This document shows, piece after piece, positions 40,113-48,406 of a stretch of DNA of 64,000 bases (within the stretch, counting starts at the first letter, position 1; each line of letters opens with the position of its first letter). The translations under genes were made by a program, and so were the position numbers. Source of the stretch: Amycolatopsis alkalitolerans (GTDB lineage: Bacteria > Actinomycetota > Actinomycetes > Mycobacteriales > Pseudonocardiaceae); contig NZ_VDFW01000029.1 in assembly GCF_006152065.1 (NCBI RefSeq), positions 25,596 to 89,595 of the forward strand, written 5' to 3'. The notes beneath the pieces were generated by a model. The model was not told the DNA's origin and searched no databases. It saw nothing but the letters and a program-made list of their open reading frames with translations.

Positions 40113-40878
40113 CATGATCAGGTTCGATGACGTGGTGAAACGCTTCGGTGATCACGTCGTGTTGCGGGAGCTCAACTTCAACGTCGCGCCCGGCGAGTTC
40201 GTGACGCTGATCGGGCCGAGCGGTTCGGGGAAGACGACGATCCTGCGCCTGCTGATGACGCTCGAGCACGTCAACGGCGGCAGGATCTACGTCGGCGACG
40301 AGTGCCTGACGCATATGCCCAGGGGTGACAAGCTGGTGCCCGCCAACGAGAAGTACCTGCGGCGGATGCGCAAGCGGATCGGCATGGTGTTCCAGCAGTT
40401 CAACCTGTTCCCCAACATGACGGTGCTGCAGAACATCACCGAGGCGCCGGTCCGCTCGCTCGGACTGTCCAAAGGGGAGGCCGAGGCGCGTGCGGTCGAC
40501 CTGCTGGACATGGTCGGCTTGTCCGACAAGTCGGGCGCGCGCCCGAGCCAGCTGTCCGGCGGGCAGCAGCAGCGCGTCGCGATCGCGCGGGCGCTCGCGA
40601 TGCGGCCGGAGGTCCTGCTGCTCGACGAGGTGACGTCGGCACTCGACCCCGAACTGGTGGCGGGTGTGCTGGCGGTGCTCAAGGACATCGCCTCGACCAC
40701 CGACATCACGTTCCTGTGCGTGACCCACGAGATGCAGTTCGCGCGGGACGTCTCGGACCGGGTGATGATGTTCGACCACGGTCAGGTCATCGAGGACGGC
40801 CCACCGGACAAGCTCTTCACCGACCCCGACCACGACCGGACCCGGGAATTCCTCCACGCCGTCCTGGACCGCCCCTAG
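40096..40878 (+). CDS. ABC transporter ATPase (EhuA-like)
   Basis: A 260-residue polar-amino-acid-type ATPase energising the importer. Walker A is GPSGSGKT at 40-47, the signature LSGGQQQRVAIARAL, and Walker B LLLDEVTSALD, followed by the switch His in CVTHEM. GTG 40096 overlaps the permease gene by 17 bases; ATG 40114 is a possible later start. No regulator is adjacent. Confidence 0.92.
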   Translation: MSDSSSMIRFDDVVKRFGDHVVLRELNFNVAPGEFVTLIGPSGSGKTTILRLLMTLEHVNGGRIYVGDECLTHMPRGDKLVPANEKYLRRMRKRIGMVFQQFNLFPNMTVLQNITEAPVRSLGLSKGEAEARAVDLLDMVGLSDKSGARPSQLSGGQQQRVAIARALAMRPEVLLLDEVTSALDPELVAGVLAVLKDIASTTDITFLCVTHEMQFARDVSDRVMMFDHGQVIEDGPPDKLFTDPDHDRTREFLHAVLDRP

Positions 40879-40912
40879 GCCCTGCCCGCGCCCCGCGACC
40901 CACCCCCACCCC

Positions 40913-41053
40913 GCCGAGTTCGACGTTCGCGACGCCGAGTTTGCCGTTCGCGACGCCGAGTTTGCCGTTCGCGACGCCGAGTTTGCCGTTCGCGACGCCG
41001 AGTTCGGCGTTCGGGATGGTGAGTTCGGCGTTCGGGCCCGCGAGTTCGACGTC
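40913..41053. repeat. Tandem array of a 21-bp unit, nearly seven copies
   Basis: Consecutive 21-base units begin at 40913, 40934, 40955, 40976, 40997, 41018 and 41039 (the last partial). Units 2 to 4 are identical (GCCGAGTTTGCCGTTCGCGAC); the others differ at a few sites, more so towards the right. The array sits between the ATPase and symporter genes. Its length is a multiple of three so it stays open in several frames, but no start, ribosome site or known domain supports a protein. Confidence 0.9.
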
Positions 41054-41160
41054 AGGCCGCCGGGTTCCGTGTCGACACGGTTTGATGTGGGTGCCACTCC
41101 TTGATCTGGGCGCTCAAGCCATCACCCCTTGACCGCGGGCGGGTCGGCATCGCATCATGT

Positions 41161-41194
41161 GTTCGTCAGTCGTGCAAATGTACGTCAGTCGAAC
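41161..41194. promoter_or_regulatory. Operator candidate before the symporter gene
   Basis: CGTCAGTCG occurs twice (41164-41172 and 41183-41191), 19 bases start to start, and the block is closed by GTTCG and CGAAC as an inverted pair. It lies 14-47 bases before the chosen start. An IclR regulator belongs to the same cluster and would be the first suspect; binding is inferred. Confidence 0.45.
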
Positions 41195-41207
41195 AACGGA
41201 GACGAAG

Positions 41208-42518
41208 ATGTCGGCCGGATCAGTCCTGCGGAGTGCGTTCACCACGAAGCTTTACCTCACCGTGCTGGTGGCTATCGTCCTGGGCGCGGTGCTCGGACTC
41301 GTGGCCCCGGGCGCCGGGGTCGCCCTTCAGCCCTTCGGCACCGGGTTCATCTCGCTCATCCGGATGCTCATCGCGCCGGTCGTGTTCTGCACGATCGTCA
41401 CCGGCGTCGCATCGGCGGGTGAGCTCACCAGCGTCGGCCGCGTCGGTGTGAAGGCGCTGGTGTACTTCGAGGTGCTCACCACGATCGCACTGATCATCGG
41501 CCTGATCGTGATGGACGTGATCCGCCCCGGCGCCGGCATCCACGCCGATCCGGCGTCGCTCAAGCTCTCCGGGAGCGCCCAGCAGTACGTGCAGACCGGC
41601 CAATCGCAGCACTGGTACGACTTCCTCGTCGACATCATCCCGAAGACCGTGGTCAGCGCCTTCACCGACGGCAACGTGCTGCAGGTACTTCTGGTCGCCG
41701 TACTGTTCGCCGTCGCGATCAAGGCGCTCGGTGAGCGTGGCGCGCCGCTGGTCCGCGGGATCGAGCGGATCAGCGAGGCATTGTTCGGCATCGTCAGGAT
41801 CGTCATGTACCTCGCGCCGATCGGCGCGTTCGGCGCGATGGCCTACACCACCGGCAAGTTCGGCGCGTCCACTTTGGCCAGTCTCGGTGGGATCGTGGTG
41901 CTGTTCTGGGTCACCGGAATCCTGTTCTGCCTCGTCGTGTTCGGGCTCGTCGCGAGGCTGTGCGGGATCCGGATCCTCAAGCTGTACCGGTACTTCTCCG
42001 ACGAGTTGCTGATCACGCTGGGCACCGCGAACTACGAAGCCGTGATGCCCCAGCTGATGCGCAAGCTCGAGCACCTCGGCGCGCCGAAGCGGATCGTCGG
42101 TCTCGTCGTGCCATCCGGTTACGCCTTCAACGGCGACGGGGTGTGCCTCTACCTGGGGTTCGCGTCCCTCTACATCGCACAGGCCTTCGACGTGCATCTC
42201 TCGCTGTGGCAACAGATCGGACTGCTCGCGGTCTTCATGATCACCTCCAAGGGGAGTGCGGGCGTCGCGGGCGCCGGGTTCGTCATCCTCGCCGCGACGC
42301 TGTCCACGACGGGCGTGGTGCCGGTCGCGGGGATCATGCTCGTGCTCGGCGTCGACCGGTTCCTGTCCACCATGCGCGGCCTGGTGAGCCTGTGCGGCCA
42401 GATGCTGGGCAGCATCGTGGTGAGCCGCTGGGAGCGCGCGTTCGACCTCGACCGGGCACGAAAGGTGCTGTCCGGTGAAACACCCGCCGGGACCGTGGAA
42501 ACCGTCCCGGCGGCCTGA
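41208..42518 (+). CDS. DctA-type dicarboxylate:cation symporter
   Basis: ATG 41208 has GGAGA 5 bases ahead; the open frame from 41157 would add 17 poor residues and cover the operator candidate. The 436-residue transporter has the DAACS fold with the re-entrant-loop motifs of this family (PSGYAFNGDGVCLYLG and TSKGSAGVAGAGFVIL) and about eight to ten helices. It should import C4-dicarboxylates or other acids with sodium or protons. It leads a catabolic cluster, so the cluster's substrate is probably what it imports. Confidence 0.9.
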   Translation: MSAGSVLRSAFTTKLYLTVLVAIVLGAVLGLVAPGAGVALQPFGTGFISLIRMLIAPVVFCTIVTGVASAGELTSVGRVGVKALVYFEVLTTIALIIGLIVMDVIRPGAGIHADPASLKLSGSAQQYVQTGQSQHWYDFLVDIIPKTVVSAFTDGNVLQVLLVAVLFAVAIKALGERGAPLVRGIERISEALFGIVRIVMYLAPIGAFGAMAYTTGKFGASTLASLGGIVVLFWVTGILFCLVVFGLVARLCGIRILKLYRYFSDELLITLGTANYEAVMPQLMRKLEHLGAPKRIVGLVVPSGYAFNGDGVCLYLGFASLYIAQAFDVHLSLWQQIGLLAVFMITSKGSAGVAGAGFVILAATLSTTGVVPVAGIMLVLGVDRFLSTMRGLVSLCGQMLGSIVVSRWERAFDLDRARKVLSGETPAGTVETVPAA

Positions 42519-42533
42519 CCAAAAAGGAGTGTT

Positions 42534-43040
42534 ATGGCAAGGCTGGACTACGTCGCCGGTGAGGGTGCGGTCGCTGACCGCATCCGGGCTCGCCGGGGTG
42601 GTCGCCTGACCCCGCTGGACGGCATGCTGCTGCACAGCCCGCCGTTCGCCGACGGCTGGAACAGCCTGCTCGGCGCCATCCGGGGGGCCTCGGCGCTGCC
42701 GGCCGACATCCGCGAGCTCGCGATCCTGCGGGTCGCCGAGCTCAACGGCGCGGAGTACGAGTGGTCCGCCCACGAACCCGTCGCCAAGGAGGCGGGCATG
42801 ACGACGGAACAGATCGCCGCGGTGCGCGCCGGCGGCGACGTGGAGGTGCTCGACGCGCGCCAGCGTGCGACGCTCGCCTACACCGACGCGATGACCAGGA
42901 ACGTCACCGTCGAGAATGGACTTTTCGGGCGGCTCGGTGAGTTCTTCGACCACCGGCAGGTCGTCGAGCTCACCGTGACCGTGAGCGCGTACAACATGGT
43001 TTCGCGGTTCCTCGTGGCATTGGAGGTCGGGCAGGAGTGA
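42534..43040 (+). CDS. Carboxymuconolactone decarboxylase/AhpD-fold protein
   Basis: A 168-residue CMD-family protein. The usual CMD region reads EYEWSAHEPVAKEAG, with no CxxC, so AhpD-type peroxidase activity is not expected. Relatives include gamma-carboxymuconolactone decarboxylase and many catabolic accessory enzymes. AAAAAGGAG gives an excellent ribosome site before ATG 42534. It is 15 bases after the symporter and overlaps the next gene as GTGA. Substrate unknown. Confidence 0.85.
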   Translation: MARLDYVAGEGAVADRIRARRGGRLTPLDGMLLHSPPFADGWNSLLGAIRGASALPADIRELAILRVAELNGAEYEWSAHEPVAKEAGMTTEQIAAVRAGGDVEVLDARQRATLAYTDAMTRNVTVENGLFGRLGEFFDHRQVVELTVTVSAYNMVSRFLVALEVGQE

Positions 43041-43828
43041 CGGGCAGGCTCGACGGCAAGGTCGCCGTCATCACGGGGGCGGGCAGCGTCGGGCCCGGCT
43101 GGGGCAATGGCCGTGCGGCCGCGGCGCTGTTCGCCCGGGAGGGCGCGAAGGTGTTCGCGGTCGATCTGAACCCCGAGGCGCTCACGGAAACCGTGCGAAT
43201 GACCGACGGCGAGATCAGGACGCACACCTGCGATGTCACCGACACTGCCGCGGTCGCGGAGATGGTCGAGGCCTGCCGGCGCCGGTTCGGGCGGGTGGAC
43301 ATCCTGGTCAACAACGTCGGCGGCTCCCGCTCCGGCGGCCCGGTGGAGCTCGACGAGCGGGACTGGCATTCCCAGCTGGACTACAATCTGACCAGCGTTT
43401 TCCTTACCTGCAAACACGTGATCCCGGTGATGAAGGCCCAGGGCGGTGGCGCGATCGTGAACACCGCATCGACCTCGGGCATCCGGTTCACCGGTTCGCC
43501 CCAGGTCGGTTACGCGTCTTCGAAGGCGGGCGTGATCCAGCTGTCGAAGGTGATCGCGGTGCAGCACGCGCCCGACGGCATCAGGGCGAACACCGTGGTG
43601 CCGGGCCAGTTGCACACCCCGATGGTCGAGGCGCGGCTGGCCGGGCAGCGTGCCGGCGGGGACGTGGACGCGTTGCTCGCCAAGCGCCAGGCCCGGATTC
43701 CCTTGGGGTTCATGGGAGACGGCCGGGACACGGCGTACGCAGCGCTGTTCCTGGCCTCGGACGAAGCTCGTTTCGTCACCGGCACCGAAATCGTCGTCGA
43801 CGGCGGGATGACCGCGAGGTGTGACTGA
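43037..43828 (+). CDS. SDR family dehydrogenase
   Basis: A 263-residue classical SDR: TGAGSVGPGWGNG as an enlarged cofactor loop, NNVGG, a Ser in NTASTSG and Tyr-Lys in YASSKAG. The longer glycine loop differs from plain TGxxxGIG and is seen in catabolic SDRs. NAD(P)-dependent oxidation or reduction of a hydroxy or keto acid is expected. It overlaps both neighbours by start-stop contacts, so it belongs to the operon. Confidence 0.88.
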   Translation: MTGRLDGKVAVITGAGSVGPGWGNGRAAAALFAREGAKVFAVDLNPEALTETVRMTDGEIRTHTCDVTDTAAVAEMVEACRRRFGRVDILVNNVGGSRSGGPVELDERDWHSQLDYNLTSVFLTCKHVIPVMKAQGGGAIVNTASTSGIRFTGSPQVGYASSKAGVIQLSKVIAVQHAPDGIRANTVVPGQLHTPMVEARLAGQRAGGDVDALLAKRQARIPLGFMGDGRDTAYAALFLASDEARFVTGTEIVVDGGMTARCD

Positions 43829-44694
43829 TGGAACCGACCTGCCCCGGGCCCGATCCGAATCCGAAGAAGCCCGCAGTCGCGTTACCGCCGGGCAGCTGTG
43901 ACTCGCATTGCCATATTTTCGGCCCCACGGCGAAGTTTCCGTACGCGCCGGACCGGACGTTCACCCCGCCTGAGGTGCCGCTGGAAGACCTGCGACGGCT
44001 GCACGAGTTCCTCGGATTCTCGCGGGCGGTGATCGTGCAGTCGGCCTGTCATGGCGGTGATCATTCGTCCCTTCTGGACGCGCTGGACCGGGGCGCCGGA
44101 CGGTATCGTGGGGTCGCGCTCGTGCGGCCCGAAACACCGGATACGGAGATCGCGCGGTGGCACGAGGCTGGGGTCCGCGGTGCTCGCCTGCATTTCACGC
44201 CGCATCTCGGGTCCGCACCTTCGCCGGAGACCATCCAGGCGATCGTCGGCAAGATCCGGCCGTATGGCTGGCATCTTGCGCTGCACGTGGCGGGGGAGGG
44301 GATCGCGGAGCACGAGGACATGGTGCGTTCGCTGCCGCTGACCGTGGTCATCGACCATATGGCCCGCGTGGACCTGCGGCAGGGCCTGGGGAGCAAGGCG
44401 GTCACGGCCCTGTTGCGGCTGCTGGACACCGGTTCGGTGTGGGTGAAGCTGAGCGGAGCCGACCGGCTCGCGGTGCATCCGCCAGGCATGCGGGACTCCG
44501 CCGCGCTGGCGCGGCTGCTGGCGGAGCACGCGCCGGAGCGGGTTGTCTGGGGCACCGATTTCCCGCACCCGAACACGCATGGGTTCATGCCGAACGACGG
44601 TGATCTGGTGGACCTGCTGACCGAGATCGCACCGTCTCCCGCCGCGCGGGAACGGCTGCTGGTGACCAACCCGACGCGATGTTTCGGCTTCTAA
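43828..44694 (+). CDS. Amidohydrolase, 2-pyrone-4,6-dicarboxylate hydrolase (LigI)-like
   Basis: A 288-residue amidohydrolase_2 protein. The N-terminal SHCHIFGP gives the metal-region His pair and GTDFPHPNTHG near residue 248 the catalytic Asp, as in LigI, which opens the 2-pyrone-4,6-dicarboxylate ring in lignin-aromatic breakdown; related enzymes hydrolyse sugar lactones. Hydrolysis of a lactone is the likely role. It starts on the TGATG overlap with the SDR gene; its TAA overlaps the stop of the convergent IclR gene by 2 bases. Confidence 0.85.
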   Translation: MEPTCPGPDPNPKKPAVALPPGSCDSHCHIFGPTAKFPYAPDRTFTPPEVPLEDLRRLHEFLGFSRAVIVQSACHGGDHSSLLDALDRGAGRYRGVALVRPETPDTEIARWHEAGVRGARLHFTPHLGSAPSPETIQAIVGKIRPYGWHLALHVAGEGIAEHEDMVRSLPLTVVIDHMARVDLRQGLGSKAVTALLRLLDTGSVWVKLSGADRLAVHPPGMRDSAALARLLAEHAPERVVWGTDFPHPNTHGFMPNDGDLVDLLTEIAPSPAARERLLVTNPTRCFGF

Positions 44695-45461
44695 TGCAGA
44701 CCGGCGATGTCCTTGGTGATCGCTTCGGCTGTCTCCAGCAGGCGCGGCACGAAGCGGCCGCGCAACTCGTCGAGAGTGACGCGGGCGGCGTTGGCGGAGA
44801 CGTTGAGCGCGGCCAGTACCTGTTCGCCGGAGCCGCGCACGGGCGCCGCGGCGGAGCGCACGCCTTCCTCGCGTTCGCCGTCCACGACCGCGTAGCCCTG
44901 CTCGCGCACGCGGCGCAACTCGGCCCGCAGTTCGGCCGGGTCGGTGATCGTGTTCGGCGTCAGCTTCCGCAGTTCGGTTCTCTCCAAATAGGACTCGAGC
45001 CGCGCCTCGGGCAGCGCGGCGAGCAGGACGCGCCCCATCGACGTGGGGTACGCGGGCAGGCGGGAGCCGACGTTGAGGGTGATCGTCATCGACCGGGTGG
45101 CCGGCACGCGGACCACGTAGACGATCTCGCCATTGTCCAAAGTGGCCATCGAGCTGGATTCCCTGAGCTCGTCGGACAGCGCGCGCATATGCGGCTGCGC
45201 GTGCTCCCAGAACGGCAGCGCGGCGAGGTACCCGTAGCCCAGCCGCAGGACGCCCGGCGTCAGGCGGAACTCGCGGCCGTCGGTCTCGGCGAAGCCCAGC
45301 CGCTGCATGGTCAGCAGGATGCGGCGCGCGGTGGCCCGGGTCAGGCCGGTCGCCGCCGCCGCGCCGCTCACCGTCATCGCGGGGCGCTCGGCCGAGAAGC
45401 TCTGCAGCAGCCGGAAGGCCTTCTCGACCGAGTCGATGACGTCGGGGTCTTCTCTCGACAC
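44691..45461 (-). CDS. IclR-family transcriptional regulator
   Basis: GTG 45461 gives 256 residues, standard for IclR; the open frame reaches further but overlaps the divergent gene. A winged HTH (about 8-65, DSVEKAFRLLQSF then TGLTRATARRILLTMQ) precedes the ligand-binding domain with GSRLPAYPTSMGRVLLA. Such proteins sense aromatic or carboxylic acid intermediates and control nearby catabolic operons. It probably governs the symporter-amidohydrolase operon and the divergent gene, 17 bases away. Confidence 0.92.
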   Translation of the reverse strand: MSREDPDVIDSVEKAFRLLQSFSAERPAMTVSGAAAATGLTRATARRILLTMQRLGFAETDGREFRLTPGVLRLGYGYLAALPFWEHAQPHMRALSDELRESSSMATLDNGEIVYVVRVPATRSMTITLNVGSRLPAYPTSMGRVLLAALPEARLESYLERTELRKLTPNTITDPAELRAELRRVREQGYAVVDGEREEGVRSAAAPVRGSGEQVLAALNVSANAARVTLDELRGRFVPRLLETAEAITKDIAGLH

Positions 45462-45478
45462 CAGAAAGACGGTACCCG

Positions 45479-46120
45479 ATGACCGAAGGACTCCTGTTCG
45501 TGCTGGCAGAGCCCGGCGTGGTGCCCGAGGACGAGTTCCACGACTGGTACGACCGGGAGCACGCACCCGCGCGGCTGTCGGTGCCGGGGATCCGCAGCGG
45601 CTACCGCTACCGCGCGGCCGACGGCGCCCGGCCGGGCTGGCTCGCCTGGTACGAACTCGACCTCGAGGCGCTGCACAGCGAGGCGTACCAGGCGATCCGC
45701 AGGCGCAGCCCGCGTGAGCAGTCGGTCGTCGACCGTCTCGAAACGCTGGATCGCCGTGTGTACGAACTGATCGACGACGAGGGCACGCGGGCGGCCGGGG
45801 CACCGGTGGTGGTGTCGGTCGCTTTGTCGACCACGGACGGGGCGGGCCTGGACGCCTGGTACCGCGAGGAGCACATCCCGCGGCTGCTCACGGTGCCCGG
45901 CTGGCGCCGCGTCCGCCGCTACCGGCGGGTCGAGGGCCCAGGCCCGGATCTGCTCGCGTTCCACGAGATCGACGGCATCCAATCGTTCGATCATTCGGGT
46001 TATCGCGCCGCGACCAGCACGCCGCGGCGCGCGCGGGTGATGGCGAAGGTGACCGCGCGCGAGCGGCGGGTGTTCGCCTTCCACAACACCGCGCGCCCTT
46101 GCCTGCCCGGTACCCCATGA
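45479..46120 (+). CDS. Tandem ferredoxin-like (dimeric alpha-beta barrel) protein
   Basis: I do not know the product. The 213-residue protein repeats one domain twice: FHDWYDREHAPARLSVPGI near residue 20 and LDAWYREEHIPRLLTVPGW near 125, the WYxxEH...PG pattern of EthD/DUF-type dimeric alpha-beta barrels. Such folds act as small lyases, isomerases or oxygenases on catabolic intermediates. ATG 45479 is divergent from the IclR gene, so shared control and a role in the same pathway are likely. Confidence 0.7.
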   Translation: MTEGLLFVLAEPGVVPEDEFHDWYDREHAPARLSVPGIRSGYRYRAADGARPGWLAWYELDLEALHSEAYQAIRRRSPREQSVVDRLETLDRRVYELIDDEGTRAAGAPVVVSVALSTTDGAGLDAWYREEHIPRLLTVPGWRRVRRYRRVEGPGPDLLAFHEIDGIQSFDHSGYRAATSTPRRARVMAKVTARERRVFAFHNTARPCLPGTP

Positions 46121-46160
46121 GGTACACCAGGAAGTTCACGACTTCCAGCTGGGGGACGGC

Positions 46161-48242
46161 ATGGCCGGGCCGGGGTGCGAAAGACCGGTGACGAACAGCT
46201 TCGACGGGACCGTCACCGGTCCTGTCGTGCAGGCGGGTTCGGTGCGGTCGCTGCATGTGCATGCGCGGCGCGCGATCGTCACCCCCGCTCAGCTGCCGTT
46301 GCCGCCACCCGTCGTGGCAGGCCGCGTGCGAGAGCTCGCCGCACTCGACGCGTACCGCGCCTCGGCCGGACGGCTGCCGCTGGTGATCCTCACGGGTCCC
46401 GCGGGCACCGGCAAAACCACGCTCGCCCTCCACTGGCTGCACAGCGTCCGCGCTCACTATCGCGACGGGCAGCTGTACGCGGATCTCGCGGCCTTCGATC
46501 CCGCCGGGCCGACGCCACCGGACACGGTGCTGCACCGGTTTCTCACCGCCCTCGGCATGCCGGCGGACGACGTGCCCGCTGCGATCGAAGAGCGCGAAGC
46601 GGCTTTTCGCTCTCTAACGGCGGAACGAGCCATCGCCGTGCTGCTGGACAACGCCGTCTCGGCCGCGCAGGTCCGCCCCTTGCTGCCCGCGACCGCGGAG
46701 GGCGTCGCGGTCGTGACGAGCCGGTGGCGGCTCGCCGGCCTGGCGAACCAGGGGCACTATGTCGAGCTCGGCCCGCTCGGCACCGAGGAATCGGCGGGTC
46801 TGCTGGCGGAACTGGTCGGGCGGGCGAGGGTCGAGGCCGAACCCCAAGCGGCACGCGCACTTTCGGACAGCTGCGGCGGGTTGCCGCTCGCGCTAGCCGT
46901 CGTCTCCGCCCGGTTGCGCACCCGCCCACATCGAAGCCTCCAGCGTGAAACCGCTTCGTTGCGCCGCCGCTTCGCACTGCTGCGGCTGTCGTCGGAGGAA
47001 CTGTCGTTGCAGGCCGTGTTCGATGCCTCCGTCGTGCGGCTTTCTCCTGCGGCGGCCCGGCTTTACCGGCTCGGCGGCCTCCATCCCGGCGGCGGTTTCG
47101 ACGCCGATGTGCTGACCGACGTGAGCGGTGCGGCCCCGGAAGAGGTCGACGACGGGCTCGAAGAACTGCTCGACGCCAACCTGCTCACCGAGGACGAGCA
47201 GGGCCGGTTCAGGTTCCACGATCTCGTCCGCGCGCACGCGCTCGACCGCGCGGAGCAGGACCTGCCGGAGCCGTCGCGGCGGGACATCGTCGAGTGGTAC
47301 CTGATGATGACGGTCAAGGCGGACGCGGTGGTGCATCCGCACCGCTGGCGTCTTGGCCCGCGCTACGCGGCGAATCCGTTGCCCCGGCCGGTCGAGGACG
47401 CCGGCGGCTGGCTGGACCGTGAGCAGGCGAGCATCCGCAGCGCGGTGCTGGAGGCGGACCGGCGCGGCTGGTCCGAGCTGGTCTGGCAGTTCTGCGAGGC
47501 GCTGTGGGGATTCTTCCTGCACCACAGGCATTACCAGGACTGGATCGAGCTGCAGCGGCTCGGCATCGCTGCCGCCGAGCAGTGCGGAAACCGGCTGGCG
47601 GAGGCTCGCCTGCGCTCGCAGCTCGGCTTCGCCTACGCCAAAATCGGGCGTTTTCGTGAGGCCGTCGCGGAGAACGAGCTGGCGCTTCGGCTCGGCCGGG
47701 CCGAGAAGCACGACCTCACGATGGCCACCGCGCTTTCCCAGCTCGGCCGCGCGGCGCGCGGTTCGGGTGACCTGCTCGCGGCGCTCGACTACTTCCGTGA
47801 CGCGGCCGGGGTCCAGGCGCGTATCGGCGTGCCTCGCGGAGTGGCGCTGTGCCGCCGCCGGGCTGGAGAGGTGCTCGCCGACCTGGGCCGCATCGAAGAG
47901 GCCGAGGTAGAACTGACGGCAGCCGCGCGGGGGCTGGCCACCCTCGACGATCCGATCCAGTACGCGAGGACGCTGACCGCGCTCGGGGCTTTGCCCGCGC
48001 GCCGGGGCCGTCCGGAGGAGGGGCTGCCGCTGATGGTCGAGGCGCTGGCGATGACGCGAGAAGCCGGTTCGCCCCACTACGTCGCCGAGGTTCTGTTCGC
48101 GTTCGGGGAACTCGACATCGCTTGCGCGCGAACGGAATCCGCGAGCGAGCATCTCGGCGAGGCGCAGCGGATCTACGAGTCGACGGCCGATCCGCGGGCC
48201 GAACTGGTCGCGGCGAGACTGGCCGAGATCTCCAGGCCGTAG
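46161..48242 (+). CDS. STAND NTPase with TPR repeats, no DNA-binding domain
   Basis: A 693-residue protein. Residues 12-34 read NSFDGTVTGPVVQAGSVRS then LHVH, a short motif recurring at the front of actinobacterial STAND proteins. An NB-ARC-type NTPase follows with P-loop GPAGTGKT (79-86), Walker B AVLLDNA, GLPLAL and FHDLVRAHAL; the last 300 residues are TPR-like helices. It resembles the AfsR core without the SARP domain. STAND proteins are molecular switches that assemble on sensing a partner; the output here is unknown. Its last 70 bases overlap a small convergent gene. Confidence 0.85.
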   Translation: MAGPGCERPVTNSFDGTVTGPVVQAGSVRSLHVHARRAIVTPAQLPLPPPVVAGRVRELAALDAYRASAGRLPLVILTGPAGTGKTTLALHWLHSVRAHYRDGQLYADLAAFDPAGPTPPDTVLHRFLTALGMPADDVPAAIEEREAAFRSLTAERAIAVLLDNAVSAAQVRPLLPATAEGVAVVTSRWRLAGLANQGHYVELGPLGTEESAGLLAELVGRARVEAEPQAARALSDSCGGLPLALAVVSARLRTRPHRSLQRETASLRRRFALLRLSSEELSLQAVFDASVVRLSPAAARLYRLGGLHPGGGFDADVLTDVSGAAPEEVDDGLEELLDANLLTEDEQGRFRFHDLVRAHALDRAEQDLPEPSRRDIVEWYLMMTVKADAVVHPHRWRLGPRYAANPLPRPVEDAGGWLDREQASIRSAVLEADRRGWSELVWQFCEALWGFFLHHRHYQDWIELQRLGIAAAEQCGNRLAEARLRSQLGFAYAKIGRFREAVAENELALRLGRAEKHDLTMATALSQLGRAARGSGDLLAALDYFRDAAGVQARIGVPRGVALCRRRAGEVLADLGRIEEAEVELTAAARGLATLDDPIQYARTLTALGALPARRGRPEEGLPLMVEALAMTREAGSPHYVAEVLFAFGELDIACARTESASEHLGEAQRIYESTADPRAELVAARLAEISRP

Positions 48243-48406
48243 GCGAGCGCCGCCGCGAGCACCGTCAGGGGCGAACCGCCGTCGACGATCACGTCCGCGC
48301 AGGCCAGCCACGGTTCCCCGGCTTCGGCCCGCAGCGCGACGAGGCAGTCGATCTCGTTGCCGCGAAAGCGCATCACGACCCGGTACACGCCTGGCACGTC
48401 AGGCAC
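48173..48406 (-). CDS. Small protein coupled to the GT-B-like gene
   Basis: I do not recognise this 77-residue protein (VYRVVMRFRGNEIDCLVALRA). It starts at GTG 48406, 8 bases inside the end of the larger minus-strand gene, so translational coupling is likely. The first 55 residues look like a compact alpha/beta unit, while the end is low in complexity and overlaps the convergent STAND gene by 70 bases. A shadow ORF cannot be excluded. Confidence 0.5.
   Translation of the reverse strand: MPDVPGVYRVVMRFRGNEIDCLVALRAEAGEPWLACADVIVDGGSPLTVLAAALAYGLEISASLAATSSARGSAVDS

Noticed and set aside
40716..41132. Protein reading through the 21-bp tandem array
   Set aside because: Repetitive Ser/Pro/Phe/Ala peptide created by a repeat whose length is a multiple of three; no start or family support.
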